Assembly (NCBI RefSeq): GCF_004296935.1
Contig: NZ_SCVH01000152.1
Coordinates: 1 to 34,518, forward strand
Direction: 5' to 3'
DNA: 34,518 nt
From: Reyranella sp.
GTDB taxonomy: Bacteria > Pseudomonadota > Alphaproteobacteria > Reyranellales > Reyranellaceae
Shown one piece after another: positions 18,755 to 27,511 of the stretch; position 1 is the first letter of the stretch, and every line of letters begins with the position of its first letter. Made by a program: the position numbers and the translations under genes. The notes beneath the pieces are model-generated. The model searched no databases, was not told the origin of the DNA, and was given only the letters and a program-made list of their open reading frames with translations.

Positions 18755-21154
18755 TCAGTGCGCTCGGATGGCCTCGGGCCCGTCCGCCGGCTTGGCGGCG
18801 ACCACTTCCAGATCGTTCGGCCACTCGATGGCAACCAGTGGCTTGACCAGCGCCTTGGCGAGAACCTCGTCGACGGTCGAAACCGGGATGATTTCCAGCC
18901 CCTTCTTCACATTGTCGGGAATCTCCGGCAGATCGCGCTCGTTCTCCTTGGGAATAAGCACGGTCTTGAGACCACCGCGCAGCGCCGCCAGCAGCTTCTC
19001 CTTGAGGCCTCCGATCGGCATGACCCGGCCACGCAGGCTGATCTCACCAGTCATGGCCACGTCCTTGCGGACGGCGACGCCGGTCAAGGCCGAGACGATC
19101 GAGGTGATCATGCCGACACCCGCCGAAGGGCCATCCTTTGGCGTGGCGCCTTCCGGCACGTGCACGTGGATGTCGCGCTTCTCGAAGATGTTGTGCTTGA
19201 TACCGAAGGTCGCCGCGCGCGAGCGGATGTAGGCGTTGGCCGCCTGCACCGACTCCTGCATGACGTCGCCCAGCTTGCCGGTAACGGTGACGCGACCACG
19301 TCCCGGAACCAGCACGGCTTCAATCTGCAGCAGCTCGCCGCCGACCTCGGTCCAGGCCAGGCCCGTGGTGATGCCGACCAGATCCTCGAGCTCGGCCTCG
19401 CCGTAGCGGAAGCGACGTACGCCAGCGAACTTGTCGAGGTTCTTGCGGCCGATCTTCACCTTGGAAGTCCCCTTCATGAGGATTTCCTTCACCGCCTTGC
19501 GGGCAAGGTTGGCGATCTCGCGCTCCAGGTTACGGACGCCAGCCTCACGCGTGTAGTAACGCACGAGATCGCGCACAGCGTCGTCATGGATCTCGAGTTC
19601 ACCAGGCTTCAGGCCATTGGCTTCGACCTGCTTCAGGATCAGGTGCTTGCGCGCGATCGCGACCTTTTCGTCCTCGGTGTAGCCGGCCAGCCGGATGATC
19701 TCCATGCGATCCATCAGCGGCTGCGCCATGCGCAGCGAGTTCGCCGTGGTGATGAACATCACGTTCGACAGGTCGTAGTCGACCTCGAGGTAGTGGTCGT
19801 TGAACGAGCTGTTCTGCTCCGGATCGAGGACTTCGAGCAGTGCCGATGACGGATCGCCGCGGAAGTCCGCGCCGAGCTTGTCGATCTCGTCGAGCAGGAA
19901 GAGCGGATTGGAAGACTTCGCCTTCTTCATGCTCTGGATGACCTTGCCCGGCAGCGAGCCGATGTAGGTCCGGCGATGGCCGCGGATCTCGGCCTCGTCC
20001 CGTACGCCACCCAGCGACATACGCACGAAGTTGCGCCCCGTGGCCTTGGCGATCGACTTGCCGAGCGAGGTCTTGCCGACACCCGGTGGGCCGACCAGGC
20101 ACAGGATCGGGCCTTTCATCTTGTCGACCCTCTGCTGGACCGCGAGATACTCGAGGATACGCTCCTTCACCTTCTCGAGGCCGTGGTGATCGGCGTTGAG
20201 AATCTCTTCGGCGTACTTCAGGTCCTTGATGATCTTGGTCGGCTTGCGCCACGGAATCGACAGCAACCAGTCGAGGTAGTTGCGCACCACCGTCGCCTCG
20301 GCCGACATCGGGCTCATGGTCCGGAGCTTTTTCAGCTCGGCGTTGGCCTTCTCGCGCGCTTCCTTGGACAGGCGCGTCTTGCGGATGCGCTTCTCCAGTT
20401 CGGAGACCTCGTCGCGACCGTCCTCGGTCTCGCCAAGCTCCTTCTGGATCGCCTTCATCTGCTCGTTGAGATAGTACTCGCGCTGCGTCTTCTCCATCTG
20501 GCGCTTCACGCGGTTGCGGATCTTCTTCTCGACCTGCAACACGCCGATCTCGCCTTCCATCAGGCCGAGGATCCGCTCCAGCCGCTTGGAAACCGAATCG
20601 AGCTCGAGCAGCTGCTGTTTCTCGGCGACCTTGAGCGCCAGATGAGCCGAGATCGTATCGGCGAGCTTGGCTGGCTCCTCGATCTTGTTGATCGAGACGA
20701 CGACTTCCGGCGGCACTTTCTTGTTCAGCTTCACATAGTTCTCGAACTCGGAGACCACCGTCCGAGCTGCCGCCTGCAGTTCGGCCGATTCAGCCGCCGC
20801 CTCTTCCATCTCGACGGCGCGCGCCTCGAAGAAGTCGGCACGATCGGTATAGCCGGTGACGCGCACGCGTCGCCCGCCTTCGACCAGCACCTTGACGGTA
20901 TCATCGGGCAGCTTGAGCAGCTGCAGGACCGTTCCGAGCGTGCCTATGGTGTAGATGTCCTCAGGACCGGGATCGTCCTGGCTGGCGTTCTTCTGGGCGA
21001 TCAGCAGGATCTGCTTGTCGTCCTTCATCACCTCTTCGAGCGCCTTCACGCTCTTCTCGCGGCCGACGAAGAGCGGCACGATCATGCCAGGAAACACGAC
21101 AATGTCGCGCAACGGCAGGACCGGATAGACGATTCCTTGAATGGGGGCGTTCAT
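18755..21154 (-). CDS. lon: ATP-dependent protease La (Lon)
   Basis: The 799-residue soluble AAA+ serine protease degrades misfolded and regulatory proteins. It has the N-terminal LON substrate domain ([13 protein letters not shown] at residues 11-23), the AAA+ module with Walker A GPPGVGKT (355-362) and FLLDEIDK, and the C-terminal protease domain. The catalytic dyad is Ser677 in DGPSAGVGM and the Lys near 720 in [13 protein letters not shown] 21154 is preceded by GAGG at 4 bases. A TTG twelve bases upstream is less likely. It lies 174 bases after clpX, with a probable heat-shock promoter between them. Confidence 0.98.
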   Translation of the reverse strand: MNAPIQGIVYPVLPLRDIVVFPGMIVPLFVGREKSVKALEEVMKDDKQILLIAQKNASQDDPGPEDIYTIGTLGTVLQLLKLPDDTVKVLVEGGRRVRVTGYTDRADFFEARAVEMEEAAAESAELQAAARTVVSEFENYVKLNKKVPPEVVVSINKIEEPAKLADTISAHLALKVAEKQQLLELDSVSKRLERILGLMEGEIGVLQVEKKIRNRVKRQMEKTQREYYLNEQMKAIQKELGETEDGRDEVSELEKRIRKTRLSKEAREKANAELKKLRTMSPMSAEATVVRNYLDWLLSIPWRKPTKIIKDLKYAEEILNADHHGLEKVKERILEYLAVQQRVDKMKGPILCLVGPPGVGKTSLGKSIAKATGRNFVRMSLGGVRDEAEIRGHRRTYIGSLPGKVIQSMKKAKSSNPLFLLDEIDKLGADFRGDPSSALLEVLDPEQNSSFNDHYLEVDYDLSNVMFITTANSLRMAQPLMDRMEIIRLAGYTEDEKVAIARKHLILKQVEANGLKPGELEIHDDAVRDLVRYYTREAGVRNLEREIANLARKAVKEILMKGTSKVKIGRKNLDKFAGVRRFRYGEAELEDLVGITTGLAWTEVGGELLQIEAVLVPGRGRVTVTGKLGDVMQESVQAANAYIRSRAATFGIKHNIFEKRDIHVHVPEGATPKDGPSAGVGMITSIVSALTGVAVRKDVAMTGEISLRGRVMPIGGLKEKLLAALRGGLKTVLIPKENERDLPEIPDNVKKGLEIIPVSTVDEVLAKALVKPLVAIEWPNDLEVVAAKPADGPEAIRAH

Positions 21155-21252
21155 GATGCCTCGCAACGTACGCTGTTAGAGCTACCCGTCCCTTGGCCGC
21201 GATCCCCGTAATGGGCGATTCACGGCGCAATTAGACGCGCACTCACCAGCAA

Positions 21253-21281
21253 AGATTGGCCTGAACAGGGGGTTGTTCAAG
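21253..21281 (-). promoter_or_regulatory. Candidate heat-shock (sigma-32/RpoH) promoter of lon
   Basis: The minus strand reads CTTGAA (21281-21276), a 15-base spacer, and GCCAATCT (21260-21253). This resembles the RpoH pattern CTTGAA-N11-15-CCCCATNT, with a perfect -35 and a partial -10. It would start transcription about 90 bases upstream of lon, a known heat-shock gene in many bacteria. The match is visual only. Confidence 0.45.
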
Positions 21282-21328
21282 ACCCGTCGGGGGACCGCCG
21301 GCGACGGATGCCGCCGACGCAGCAAAAC

Positions 21329-22600
21329 TCAGGCCGGCGCGGCAGCGATGCCCTCTTTGCGCTCACCGTGCACGTAGAGCGGTTGGGCCCGCCCTTCTAT
21401 GACTTCTCGGTTGATCACGACTTCCTCGACCCCATCCAGCGACGGCAGGTCGTACATTGTGTCCAGAAGCACCGTCTCCATGATCGAGCGCAGGCCCCGC
21501 GCGCCGGTCTTGCGCAGGATTGCCTTCTGCGAGACTGCCCGCAGGGCGTCGTCGGTGAACTTTAGCTTCACGCTCTCCATGTCGAACAGGCGCTGGTATT
21601 GCTTGAGGAGCGCATTCTTCGGCCGGGTCAGGATCTCGATCAGGGCGCTCTCGTCCAGATCTTCCAGCGTGGCCACGACCGGCAGGCGGCCGACGAACTC
21701 GGGGATCAGGCCGTACTTGAGCAGGTCCTCAGGCTCGAGGTCGCGCAGGATCTGGCCTGTCCGGCGATCCTCGGGGCCACGTACTTCGGCGCCGAAGCCG
21801 ATCGACGTTCCTTGCCGGCGCATCGAGATGATCTTGTCGAGGCCGGAGAAGGCGCCGCCACAGATGAACAGGATGTTGGTCGTGTCGACCTGCAGGAACT
21901 CCTGCTGCGGATGCTTGCGCCCACCCTGCGGCGGCACAGAGGCCACGGTGCCTTCCATGATCTTGAGCAGCGCCTGCTGCACGCCCTCGCCCGAAACGTC
22001 GCGCGTGATCGATGGGTTGTCGGACTTGCGGCTGATCTTGTCGACTTCGTCTATGTAGACGATGCCTCTCTGCGCCCGCTCGACATTGTAGTCGGCCGCC
22101 TGCAGCAGCTTCAGAATGATGTTCTCGACATCCTCACCGACGTAGCCGGCTTCGGTCAGCGTCGTGGCATCAGCCATGGTGAACGGTACGTCGAGCATCC
22201 GAGCCAGCGTCTGGGCGAGCAGCGTCTTGCCGCAGCCGGTCGGGCCAATCAGCATGATGTTCGACTTGGCGATCTCGACGTCGTTCGCCTTGCCGCCGTG
22301 ACTCAGCCGTTTGTAGTGATTGTGCACTGCAACGGCGAGGATGCGCTTGGCCTGGTCCTGGCCGATCACATAGTCGTCGAGGATCTGCCGAATCTCCTTG
22401 GGAGACGGAACGCCATCCTTGGACTTGACCAAAGTGGTCTTGTTCTCTTCACGGATGATGTCCATGCAGAGTTCGACGCACTCGTCACAGATGAACACTG
22501 TCGGCCCGGCAATGAGCTTGCGGACCTCATGCTGGCTCTTGCCGCAGAAGCTGCAATAGAGGGTATTGCGGGAATCTCCCCCGGATTTGGCGGCTGGCAT
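21329..22600 (-). CDS. clpX: ClpX ATPase, specificity subunit of ClpXP
   Basis: The 423-residue AAA+ unfoldase feeds tagged substrates to ClpP. The N-terminal zinc-binding domain is complete with Cys16, 19, 38 and 41. Walker A is GPTGCGKT (119-126), Walker [11 protein letters not shown], and the pore loop GYVGEDVE is present. The ClpP-contacting IGF-type tripeptide appears in [10 protein letters not shown]. It begins 143 bases after the clpP stop, with GGAGG about 12 bases before ATG 22600. Confidence 0.98.
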   Translation of the reverse strand: MPAAKSGGDSRNTLYCSFCGKSQHEVRKLIAGPTVFICDECVELCMDIIREENKTTLVKSKDGVPSPKEIRQILDDYVIGQDQAKRILAVAVHNHYKRLSHGGKANDVEIAKSNIMLIGPTGCGKTLLAQTLARMLDVPFTMADATTLTEAGYVGEDVENIILKLLQAADYNVERAQRGIVYIDEVDKISRKSDNPSITRDVSGEGVQQALLKIMEGTVASVPPQGGRKHPQQEFLQVDTTNILFICGGAFSGLDKIISMRRQGTSIGFGAEVRGPEDRRTGQILRDLEPEDLLKYGLIPEFVGRLPVVATLEDLDESALIEILTRPKNALLKQYQRLFDMESVKLKFTDDALRAVSQKAILRKTGARGLRSIMETVLLDTMYDLPSLDGVEEVVINREVIEGRAQPLYVHGERKEGIAAAPA

Positions 22601-22624
22601 GTCGTTAACGCACCTCCGCTTGGG

Positions 22625-22645
22625 GGGCTCGCCGGCTGCGAGCCC
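22625..22645 (-). repeat. Hairpin in the clpP-clpX intergenic leader
   Basis: A perfect 8-base-pair inverted repeat, GGGCTCGC with GCGAGCCC and a 5-base loop, lies 24 bases before the clpX start. On the minus strand CCCC follows rather than T, so a classical terminator is unlikely. It could be an RNA processing or translation-control structure. Confidence 0.5.
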
Positions 22646-22743
22646 GCACGCAAGACTATGTTAAACGCGACCCTAGGACGGCCACAACATCAAAATATGG
22701 TGTGTCGGCAGTCGAAACGGAAACAATTGGTCGCGGTCGCCTC

Positions 22744-23391
22744 CTAGGAGGCAGCCGCCTGGACGGTCGGAGTCGGCCGTTTTTGGAGTACATCGTCGAT
22801 CAGGCCGAACTCCTTGGCTTCCTGCGGGGCAAAGAACTTATCGCGTTCCATGGCCTGCTCGATCACCTCGATCGTCTTGCCCGTATGCTCGACATACATC
22901 TGATTCAGCCGCGAGCGCGTCGCCAGGATCTCCCGGGCGTGGATTTCGATGTCAGTCGCCTGTCCCTGGGCGCCGCCCGAGGGCTGGTGGATCATGATCC
23001 GGGCATTTGGCAGGGCATAGCGCTTGCCCTTCTCGCCGGCCGTGAGCAGCAGTGAGCCCATGGAGGCGGCCTGGCCATAGACCAGGGTCGAAATGTGCGG
23101 GCGGATGTAGCGCATGGTGTCGTAGATCGCCATGCCTGCCGTCACCACGCCTCCCGGCGAGTTGATGTAGAAGGAGATGTCCTTCGCCGGATTCTCGGAC
23201 TCGAGATAGAGGAGCTGGGCGCAAATCACGCCCGCCACGTGGTCCTCGACCGGGCCGTTCAGGAAAACGATGCGTTCCTTGAGCAGCCTCGACCAGATGT
23301 CATAGCCGCGCTCGCCCCGTGCCGATTGCTCGACGACCATCGGCACGTAGTAGTTATTGTAGACTTCCAGCGGATCGCGGTCGCGAATCAT
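22744..23391 (-). CDS. clpP: ClpP protease proteolytic subunit
   Basis: The 215-residue serine protease forms the tetradecameric chamber of ClpXP. The catalytic triad is visible as Ser110 (GQAASMGS), His135 (IMIHQPSGG) and Asp184 (MERDKFF). [28 protein letters not shown] (residues 17-44) is the usual mature N-terminal region. The chosen start gives [17 protein letters not shown], a short leader before the mature chain. It lies 87 bases after tig and 143 before clpX, in the classic tig-clpP-clpX-lon order. Confidence 0.98.
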   Translation of the reverse strand: MIRDRDPLEVYNNYYVPMVVEQSARGERGYDIWSRLLKERIVFLNGPVEDHVAGVICAQLLYLESENPAKDISFYINSPGGVVTAGMAIYDTMRYIRPHISTLVYGQAASMGSLLLTAGEKGKRYALPNARIMIHQPSGGAQGQATDIEIHAREILATRSRLNQMYVEHTGKTIEVIEQAMERDKFFAPQEAKEFGLIDDVLQKRPTPTVQAAAS

Positions 23392-23434
23392 CGCATGGCC
23401 CCCTTGGTGACTGTCAGTCTGAAAGTGGCAGCGA

Positions 23435-23458
23435 CGGTGGCCCTGTTCAAGGCCACCG
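23435..23458 (-). repeat. Hairpin between tig and clpP
   Basis: CGGTGGCC and GGCCACCG form a perfect 8-base-pair stem with an 8-base loop, 20 bases after the tig stop. No T run follows, so termination would be weak. It may attenuate or protect transcript ends between tig and clpP. The loop contains TTGAACAG, which resembles an RpoH -35 (CTTGAA) but has no matching -10. Confidence 0.5.
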
Positions 23459-23478
23459 GTTCTGGATCAATTTGCCGC

Positions 23479-24834
23479 TTAAGGCGCCGTGGACGGCGCC
23501 CCATCGGCGTGCTGGTCTTCTTCCGCCTCGCGGGCCGCCTTGAGTAGTTCCTCGGGGGTAACCGACTTTTCCGAGACTTTCGCCAGCTCGAGAATGAAGT
23601 CGACGGTCTTCTCCTCGAAGATCGGCGCACGAAGTTGGTCCTTGAGCTCGGCGTTCTTGCCATAGAACTCGAGGACCTGGCGCTCCTGGCCGGGATAACG
23701 CATGGCTTCGCGCATCACCGCCTGGTTCAGTTCCTCCGGCGTGACGTCGATGCTGTTGGAGCGTCCGACATCGGCCAGCAGCAGGCCGAGGCGGACGCGG
23801 CGCTCGGCGATCTCGCGATACTCCTTGCGCATATTCTCTTCGTCGCCCTCGAGCTTCTGGCCGTTCTTCTTGGCCTCCTCGATCCGCGCCCAGATCGCAT
23901 TGAACTCGCCTTCGATCAGCCCCTCGGGAACCGGGAACTTGTGCAGGTCGGCAAGTTTGTCGAGCAGATTGCGTTTGATCATCGACCGCGAGATCTGGCT
24001 GTAATCCTGGCCGATCCGATCCGACACGGCCTTGCGCATCGCCTCGAGGTTCTCGAAGTTGTTCTTCTTCGCCAGCTCGTCATCAGCCGGCTTGTCGACA
24101 AACTCGTGGAGTTCCTTGATCGTGCACTTGAAGATGGCGTCCTTGCCTGCGAGCTCGGCCGCGCCGTAGTCGGCCGGGAACGTCACCTTGACGTCGATCA
24201 CCTTGCCGACTTCGGCGCCGGTGAGCTGGTCCTCGAATCCCGGAATGAATGAGCCGGAGCCGAGTTCCAGAGAGTAGTCGGTGGCCGCGCCGCCAGGGAA
24301 TTCCTTGCCGTCGACCGAACCCACGAAGTCGAGCTTGATCGAATCGCCCTTCTGCGCCGGGCGCGCCGGATCGACCGGCTTCTGGTCCCGGTTTGCCTTG
24401 GCGATCCGCTCGATGGCCTCGTCAACGTCCTTGTCCGGAACGCTGGCCTTCAGCCGCTCGAGTTCGACACCTGAAAAGTCGACCTTGCCGATTTCCGGCA
24501 GCACCTCGATGGCGACCTCGAATTCAACGTCCTTGCCTTCCTCGAGCTGCTTCAAATCCACCCGCGGCTGCAGAGCGGGCTTCAGCCCACGATCTTCGAT
24601 CGCCTTGGCGGTGCTCGAGTTGACGGCCTGCTCCAGGGCTTCGCCATAGAGAGCCTGGCCATACTGCTTCTTCAGCAGGCCAACAGGCACCTTGCCCGGC
24701 CGGAAGCCCGGGAGGGTCGCCGTCTGGGCCAGTTCAGCCAGGCGTTCATCGACTTTTGCCGACAGGTCGCCCGCGGGAACGACGATCTTGAATTGCCGCT
24801 TCAGCCCTTCGGCCGAAAGTTCCGTCACTTGCAT
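23479..24834 (-). CDS. tig: Trigger factor
   Basis: The 451-residue ribosome-associated chaperone and peptidyl-prolyl isomerase meets nascent chains at the exit tunnel. The ribosome-docking signature GFRPGKVP is at residues 43-50. The FKBP-type domain follows (GDSIKLDFVGSVDGKEF to GFEDQLTGAEVG), then the long C-terminal helical chaperone domain. I chose ATG 24834 (MQVTELSAEG). The frame stays open upstream only because it reads through tRNA-Leu. The tail EAEEDQHADGAPSTAP is acidic and probably disordered. The start is 21 bases after the tRNA-Leu 3' end. Confidence 0.97.
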   Translation of the reverse strand: MQVTELSAEGLKRQFKIVVPAGDLSAKVDERLAELAQTATLPGFRPGKVPVGLLKKQYGQALYGEALEQAVNSSTAKAIEDRGLKPALQPRVDLKQLEEGKDVEFEVAIEVLPEIGKVDFSGVELERLKASVPDKDVDEAIERIAKANRDQKPVDPARPAQKGDSIKLDFVGSVDGKEFPGGAATDYSLELGSGSFIPGFEDQLTGAEVGKVIDVKVTFPADYGAAELAGKDAIFKCTIKELHEFVDKPADDELAKKNNFENLEAMRKAVSDRIGQDYSQISRSMIKRNLLDKLADLHKFPVPEGLIEGEFNAIWARIEEAKKNGQKLEGDEENMRKEYREIAERRVRLGLLLADVGRSNSIDVTPEELNQAVMREAMRYPGQERQVLEFYGKNAELKDQLRAPIFEEKTVDFILELAKVSEKSVTPEELLKAAREAEEDQHADGAPSTAP

Positions 24835-24855
24835 TTTCTCACTTCCACTTCCGTC

Positions 24856-24940
24856 TGGTGCGGGCGAAGGGACTTGAACCCCTACGCCTTGCGGCACGAG
24901 AACCTAAATCTCGCGTGTCTACCAATTCCACCACGCCCGC
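24856..24940 (-). tRNA. tRNA-Leu (TAG)
   Basis: The 85-nucleotide class II tRNA is on the minus strand. The acceptor GCGGGCG pairs with CGCCCGC, the discriminator is A, and the CCA is encoded. The anticodon stem CGAGA/TCTCG encloses TTTAGGT (anticodon TAG), and a variable arm (TGCCGCAAGGCGT) is present. It lies directly upstream of tig in the same orientation. Confidence 0.96.
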
Positions 24941-25002
24941 CCGACATCTGCCCCATTGCCGTCGAGGGCCAACGGGGCATGCCTCGATGGCGAATCGCGG
25001 GC

Positions 25003-25031
25003 CTCTTAGCCCGCGCCCGGCAAGCGGTCAA
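25003..25031 (-). promoter_or_regulatory. Promoter of tRNA-Leu and probably of tig
   Basis: TTGACC (25031-25026), a 17-base spacer and TAAGAG (25008-25003, within GCTAAGAG) are on the minus strand. They resemble the alphaproteobacterial TTGACGS...GCTANAWC pattern. The -35 begins two bases after the nnr stop codon. The predicted leader to the tRNA is about 55 bases. Confidence 0.6.
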
Positions 25032-25032
25032 T

Positions 25033-26553
25033 TCAACGCTCTTGACGAGTACCGGGATCGCCCAGAATCACTGCCGCAAGCGCCTCTGGAATGCAGCCGA
25101 TCAGATCCTCGGCGATCAGTCCGGGCCGCCTGAAACGGAAGGCACAGTCGCCATGAAGCCACGCCGCCGCCGCGCCCGCCGCAAGCGGCGACAGCCCCCG
25201 GGCCGCTAGCCCCGCCGCCATGCCCGCGAGGACGTCGCCCGAGCCAGCGGTCGCCAGCGTCGCTGGTGCGTGAACATTGATGACCGCACGGCCATCAGGT
25301 GCCGCAATCACTGTATCTGGCCCCTTCAGCAGGACGGTCGCACCGCTCTGCCGGGCGGCCCGGCGGGTTCGCTCCACCTTGCCAGAAACCGCTGAAAGTG
25401 CCGGAAACAGACGTCTAAATTCTCCCTCGTGCGGTGTCAGCAGGACGGGGCCTCTGATCAGATCGAACAGGCTCGCCGGATTTTCGGTGAAGACGGTAAT
25501 AGCATCGGCATCGAGAACCACTGGCCGACCCGTCGCCAGTGCCGCCACGGCGGAGGTGCGGGTCCGTTCGTTGAGACCGGAGCCCGGACCAACAAGGATT
25601 GCGTTCCGCCGCTTGTCATCCAGCAAGCGCCCAAATCCCTCGCCGTCCTCGACTTCGGCAATCAGATTGCCGGGGTCGGCTGCCTGGTAGACCGCCATCG
25701 CCTCATGTGGCGTGGCGATGGTCACGAGCCCCGCCCCTGCCCGCCGGCCCGCCAGGGCGGCAAGTCTCGCCGCACCAGTGGCGGTTGCACCGCCCAGGAC
25801 GGTCAAGTGCCCGCGCGCATATTTGTGCGTTCCGAGATCCTCGTGTCGCAGCAGCTCCTGCCACAGCACGGGCGCGTTCAGCCAAAGCTGCGGCGCGATC
25901 GCCCTCAGCACAGAACGGGCGATCCCGATATCGACCACCCTGAGGCTACCGCAGCGTCGAAGCCCTTCCACCGAGTAGTGGCCGGGTTTGGCGTGGAAAA
26001 ATGTGACCGTGCACTCCGCCATCGGCGCGCACCCCATCACCTCGCCGCTGTCCCCATGCAGACCGCTCGGAATATCAACGGACACCACATGCAGGGCCTC
26101 GGCGTTCATCCGGTCGATCAATTCTCCGGCAATGCCGTCGATCGGGCGGCCGAGACCGGCGCCGAACAGGGCGTCGATCACCAGCGGATGGCCATCGAGC
26201 AGGCCCAGGCTCAGTGCCTCCACCGGTCCCTTCCAGGCTTGTGAAGCCGAGGCGGCATCGCCATGCAAGGCGCTTCTATCGCCGAGCAGGGCCACCCGGA
26301 CCGGCCACCCTGCGGCATGGAGATGACGCGCGGCGACGAACCCGTCACCACCGTTGTTTCCCGGTCCGCATAGAACGACGACCGGTCGGGGCAGGTGACG
26401 CTCCAGCACGGCTTCCGCCACCGCCCGGCCGGCCGCCTCCATGAGATCGGCTCCCGGCACGCCGCCGGCAATGGCAGCGGCATCGGCCATCGCCATTTGC
26501 GCACAAGTCAGGAGAGCCAGATTGTCGGAAGGCGTCAGGCCTCGGAGTGTCAC
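25033..26553 (-). CDS. nnr: Bifunctional NAD(P)HX epimerase / ADP-dependent NAD(P)HX dehydratase
   Basis: The roughly 506-residue metabolite-repair enzyme restores hydrated NADHX and NADPHX to active cofactors. The N-terminal YjeF epimerase domain shows VVLCGPGNNGGDGFVAAR and the DALFGAGLGRP motif. The C-terminal ribokinase-like dehydratase domain shows GPGSGLNERT and the catalytic ATAGSGDVLAGMAAGL. The start is uncertain. No ATG occurs before MAMADAAAIAGG (26496), yet homologs carry about ten more residues like LLTCAQM before it, so I chose GTG 26553, which has AAGGCGG 5 bases upstream. It lies 26 bases after tRNA-His, and its stop is two bases from the tRNA-Leu -35. Confidence 0.93.
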   Translation of the reverse strand: MTLRGLTPSDNLALLTCAQMAMADAAAIAGGVPGADLMEAAGRAVAEAVLERHLPRPVVVLCGPGNNGGDGFVAARHLHAAGWPVRVALLGDRSALHGDAASASQAWKGPVEALSLGLLDGHPLVIDALFGAGLGRPIDGIAGELIDRMNAEALHVVSVDIPSGLHGDSGEVMGCAPMAECTVTFFHAKPGHYSVEGLRRCGSLRVVDIGIARSVLRAIAPQLWLNAPVLWQELLRHEDLGTHKYARGHLTVLGGATATGAARLAALAGRRAGAGLVTIATPHEAMAVYQAADPGNLIAEVEDGEGFGRLLDDKRRNAILVGPGSGLNERTRTSAVAALATGRPVVLDADAITVFTENPASLFDLIRGPVLLTPHEGEFRRLFPALSAVSGKVERTRRAARQSGATVLLKGPDTVIAAPDGRAVINVHAPATLATAGSGDVLAGMAAGLAARGLSPLAAGAAAAWLHGDCAFRFRRPGLIAEDLIGCIPEALAAVILGDPGTRQER

Positions 26554-26579
26554 CCTAACCGCCTTGATGTATGAGCGAT

Positions 26580-26657
26580 TGGGGCGGCCGACCGGAATTG
26601 AACCGGCGACATCCAGAATCACAATCTGGCGCTCTAACCAACTGAGCTACGGCCGCC
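26580..26657 (-). tRNA. tRNA-His (GTG)
   Basis: The minus-strand cloverleaf has an 8-base-pair acceptor, GGCGGCCG with CGGCCGCC, including the extra G-1 paired to C73 that marks tRNA-His. The anticodon stem CCAGA/TCTGG encloses TTGTGAT (anticodon GTG). The T arm has GGTTCAATTCC, and the CCA is encoded at the end. It is immediately upstream of nnr. Confidence 0.97.
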
Positions 26658-26686
26658 ATCGTGGATCGCCCCCAACGAAGCGCGCC

Positions 26687-26715
26687 TTCCTACGCTCCGC
26701 CGGCCGGAGCGTCAA
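26687..26715 (-). promoter_or_regulatory. Promoter of tRNA-His, overlapping the upstream regulator's stop codon
   Basis: TTGACG (26715-26710), a 17-base spacer and TAGGAA (26692-26687) are on the minus strand. The -35 contains the TGA stop (26714-26712) of the TetR gene. The spacer is almost entirely a perfect 8-base-pair inverted repeat. The predicted start is about 23 bases before the tRNA. Confidence 0.6.
26692..26712 (-). terminator. Hairpin at the end of the first TetR-family gene
   Basis: ACGCTCCG and CGGAGCGT form a perfect 8-base-pair stem with a CCGGC-type 5-base loop, beginning at the last base of the TetR stop codon. No T run follows. It may end the regulator transcript while also serving as the spacer of the tRNA-His promoter. 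Confidence 0.5.
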
Positions 26716-27341
26716 GAATCTGCCGGTGTCGGCGGCAGAAGCCGATCGATGGCCCGGGTCCAGACCGTGCAGCTTTCTTCGAACGACAAGCCGAAGAATT
26801 CGCGCATTCGCGCCCAACTCTCGAAGTCGATCAGAGCATCGATCGCCAGAACGGTCTGCCTGCGCTCCGGTTCGGGCAACATGGAGAGTTCGGGACGGTA
26901 CATCAGTTCGATTCTGCCCGTTACTATGGCCCGGATCGCCCGGATCCTCATCTCGAGTTCCTTGGATTCGCCCTTGTTGGCGTTGAGCGCCCGCCACAGC
27001 GGCAGCCACTCGGTGCAGATGCGAGCGCGCATTTCCACGTGCAATTTGAGCCGGGTCCGCCGATCGCCGTCGAAGCCCGTTGTCGCCGATTGCTCATTGG
27101 CTAGGGAGAACGCGTAATCCGTCGCCGCAACCCGAAGCGCATGAAGGTCTGGAAACCGCTCAAAGACCGAACGCACTGAATAGCCGGCGCGCTCGGCAAC
27201 CTGGGCCGCCGTCGGAATGTGCGGATTCTCGCGCAGCAGTGCCAGATATGCCTCGATGACCAACTGCCGTGTCCGCGCGCTGCGCAGTCGGCGGCCGTCG
27301 ACTTTGGCTGGTCTAGGGGACGGGATGGAAAGCAAAACCAT
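26712..27341 (-). CDS. TetR/AcrR-family regulator, paralog 1
   Basis: The 209-residue protein has an N-terminal TetR helix-turn-helix. After GRRLRSARTRQLVIEAYLAL (about residues 16-35) comes PTAAQVAERAGYSVRSVFERFPDLHALR. The C-terminal part is helical and ends in ESWARMREFFGLSFEES and WTRAIDRLLPPTP. Both ends are shared with the next two genes, so the three arose by duplication. ATG 27341 has GGAA 3 bases before it. It is the last of the three in transcription order, 170 bases after paralog 2. No effector or target can be named, and adjacent enzymes give no clear clue. Confidence 0.88.
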   Translation of the reverse strand: MVLLSIPSPRPAKVDGRRLRSARTRQLVIEAYLALLRENPHIPTAAQVAERAGYSVRSVFERFPDLHALRVAATDYAFSLANEQSATTGFDGDRRTRLKLHVEMRARICTEWLPLWRALNANKGESKELEMRIRAIRAIVTGRIELMYRPELSMLPEPERRQTVLAIDALIDFESWARMREFFGLSFEESCTVWTRAIDRLLPPTPADS

Positions 27342-27511
27342 TCATTCCGGTTCGCATCGGCGCCCGGCTTGACGATAAAGCAATTGGCCGTCCGCTCACT
27401 CGCCAAGCTCGGGAAGACACGCTCGCAAGAGAACAAGGGTAAAGACTACACCCTGAAAAGCCCTATTGCGAATTGTAACGATTGCTGCGGCGAGACTTCA
27501 AACCTGCGAGC

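Noticed and set aside
24835-24897. N-terminal extension of trigger factor
   Set aside because: It is translation of the tRNA-Leu sequence (PQGVGVQVPSPAP is a typical tRNA read-through artefact).
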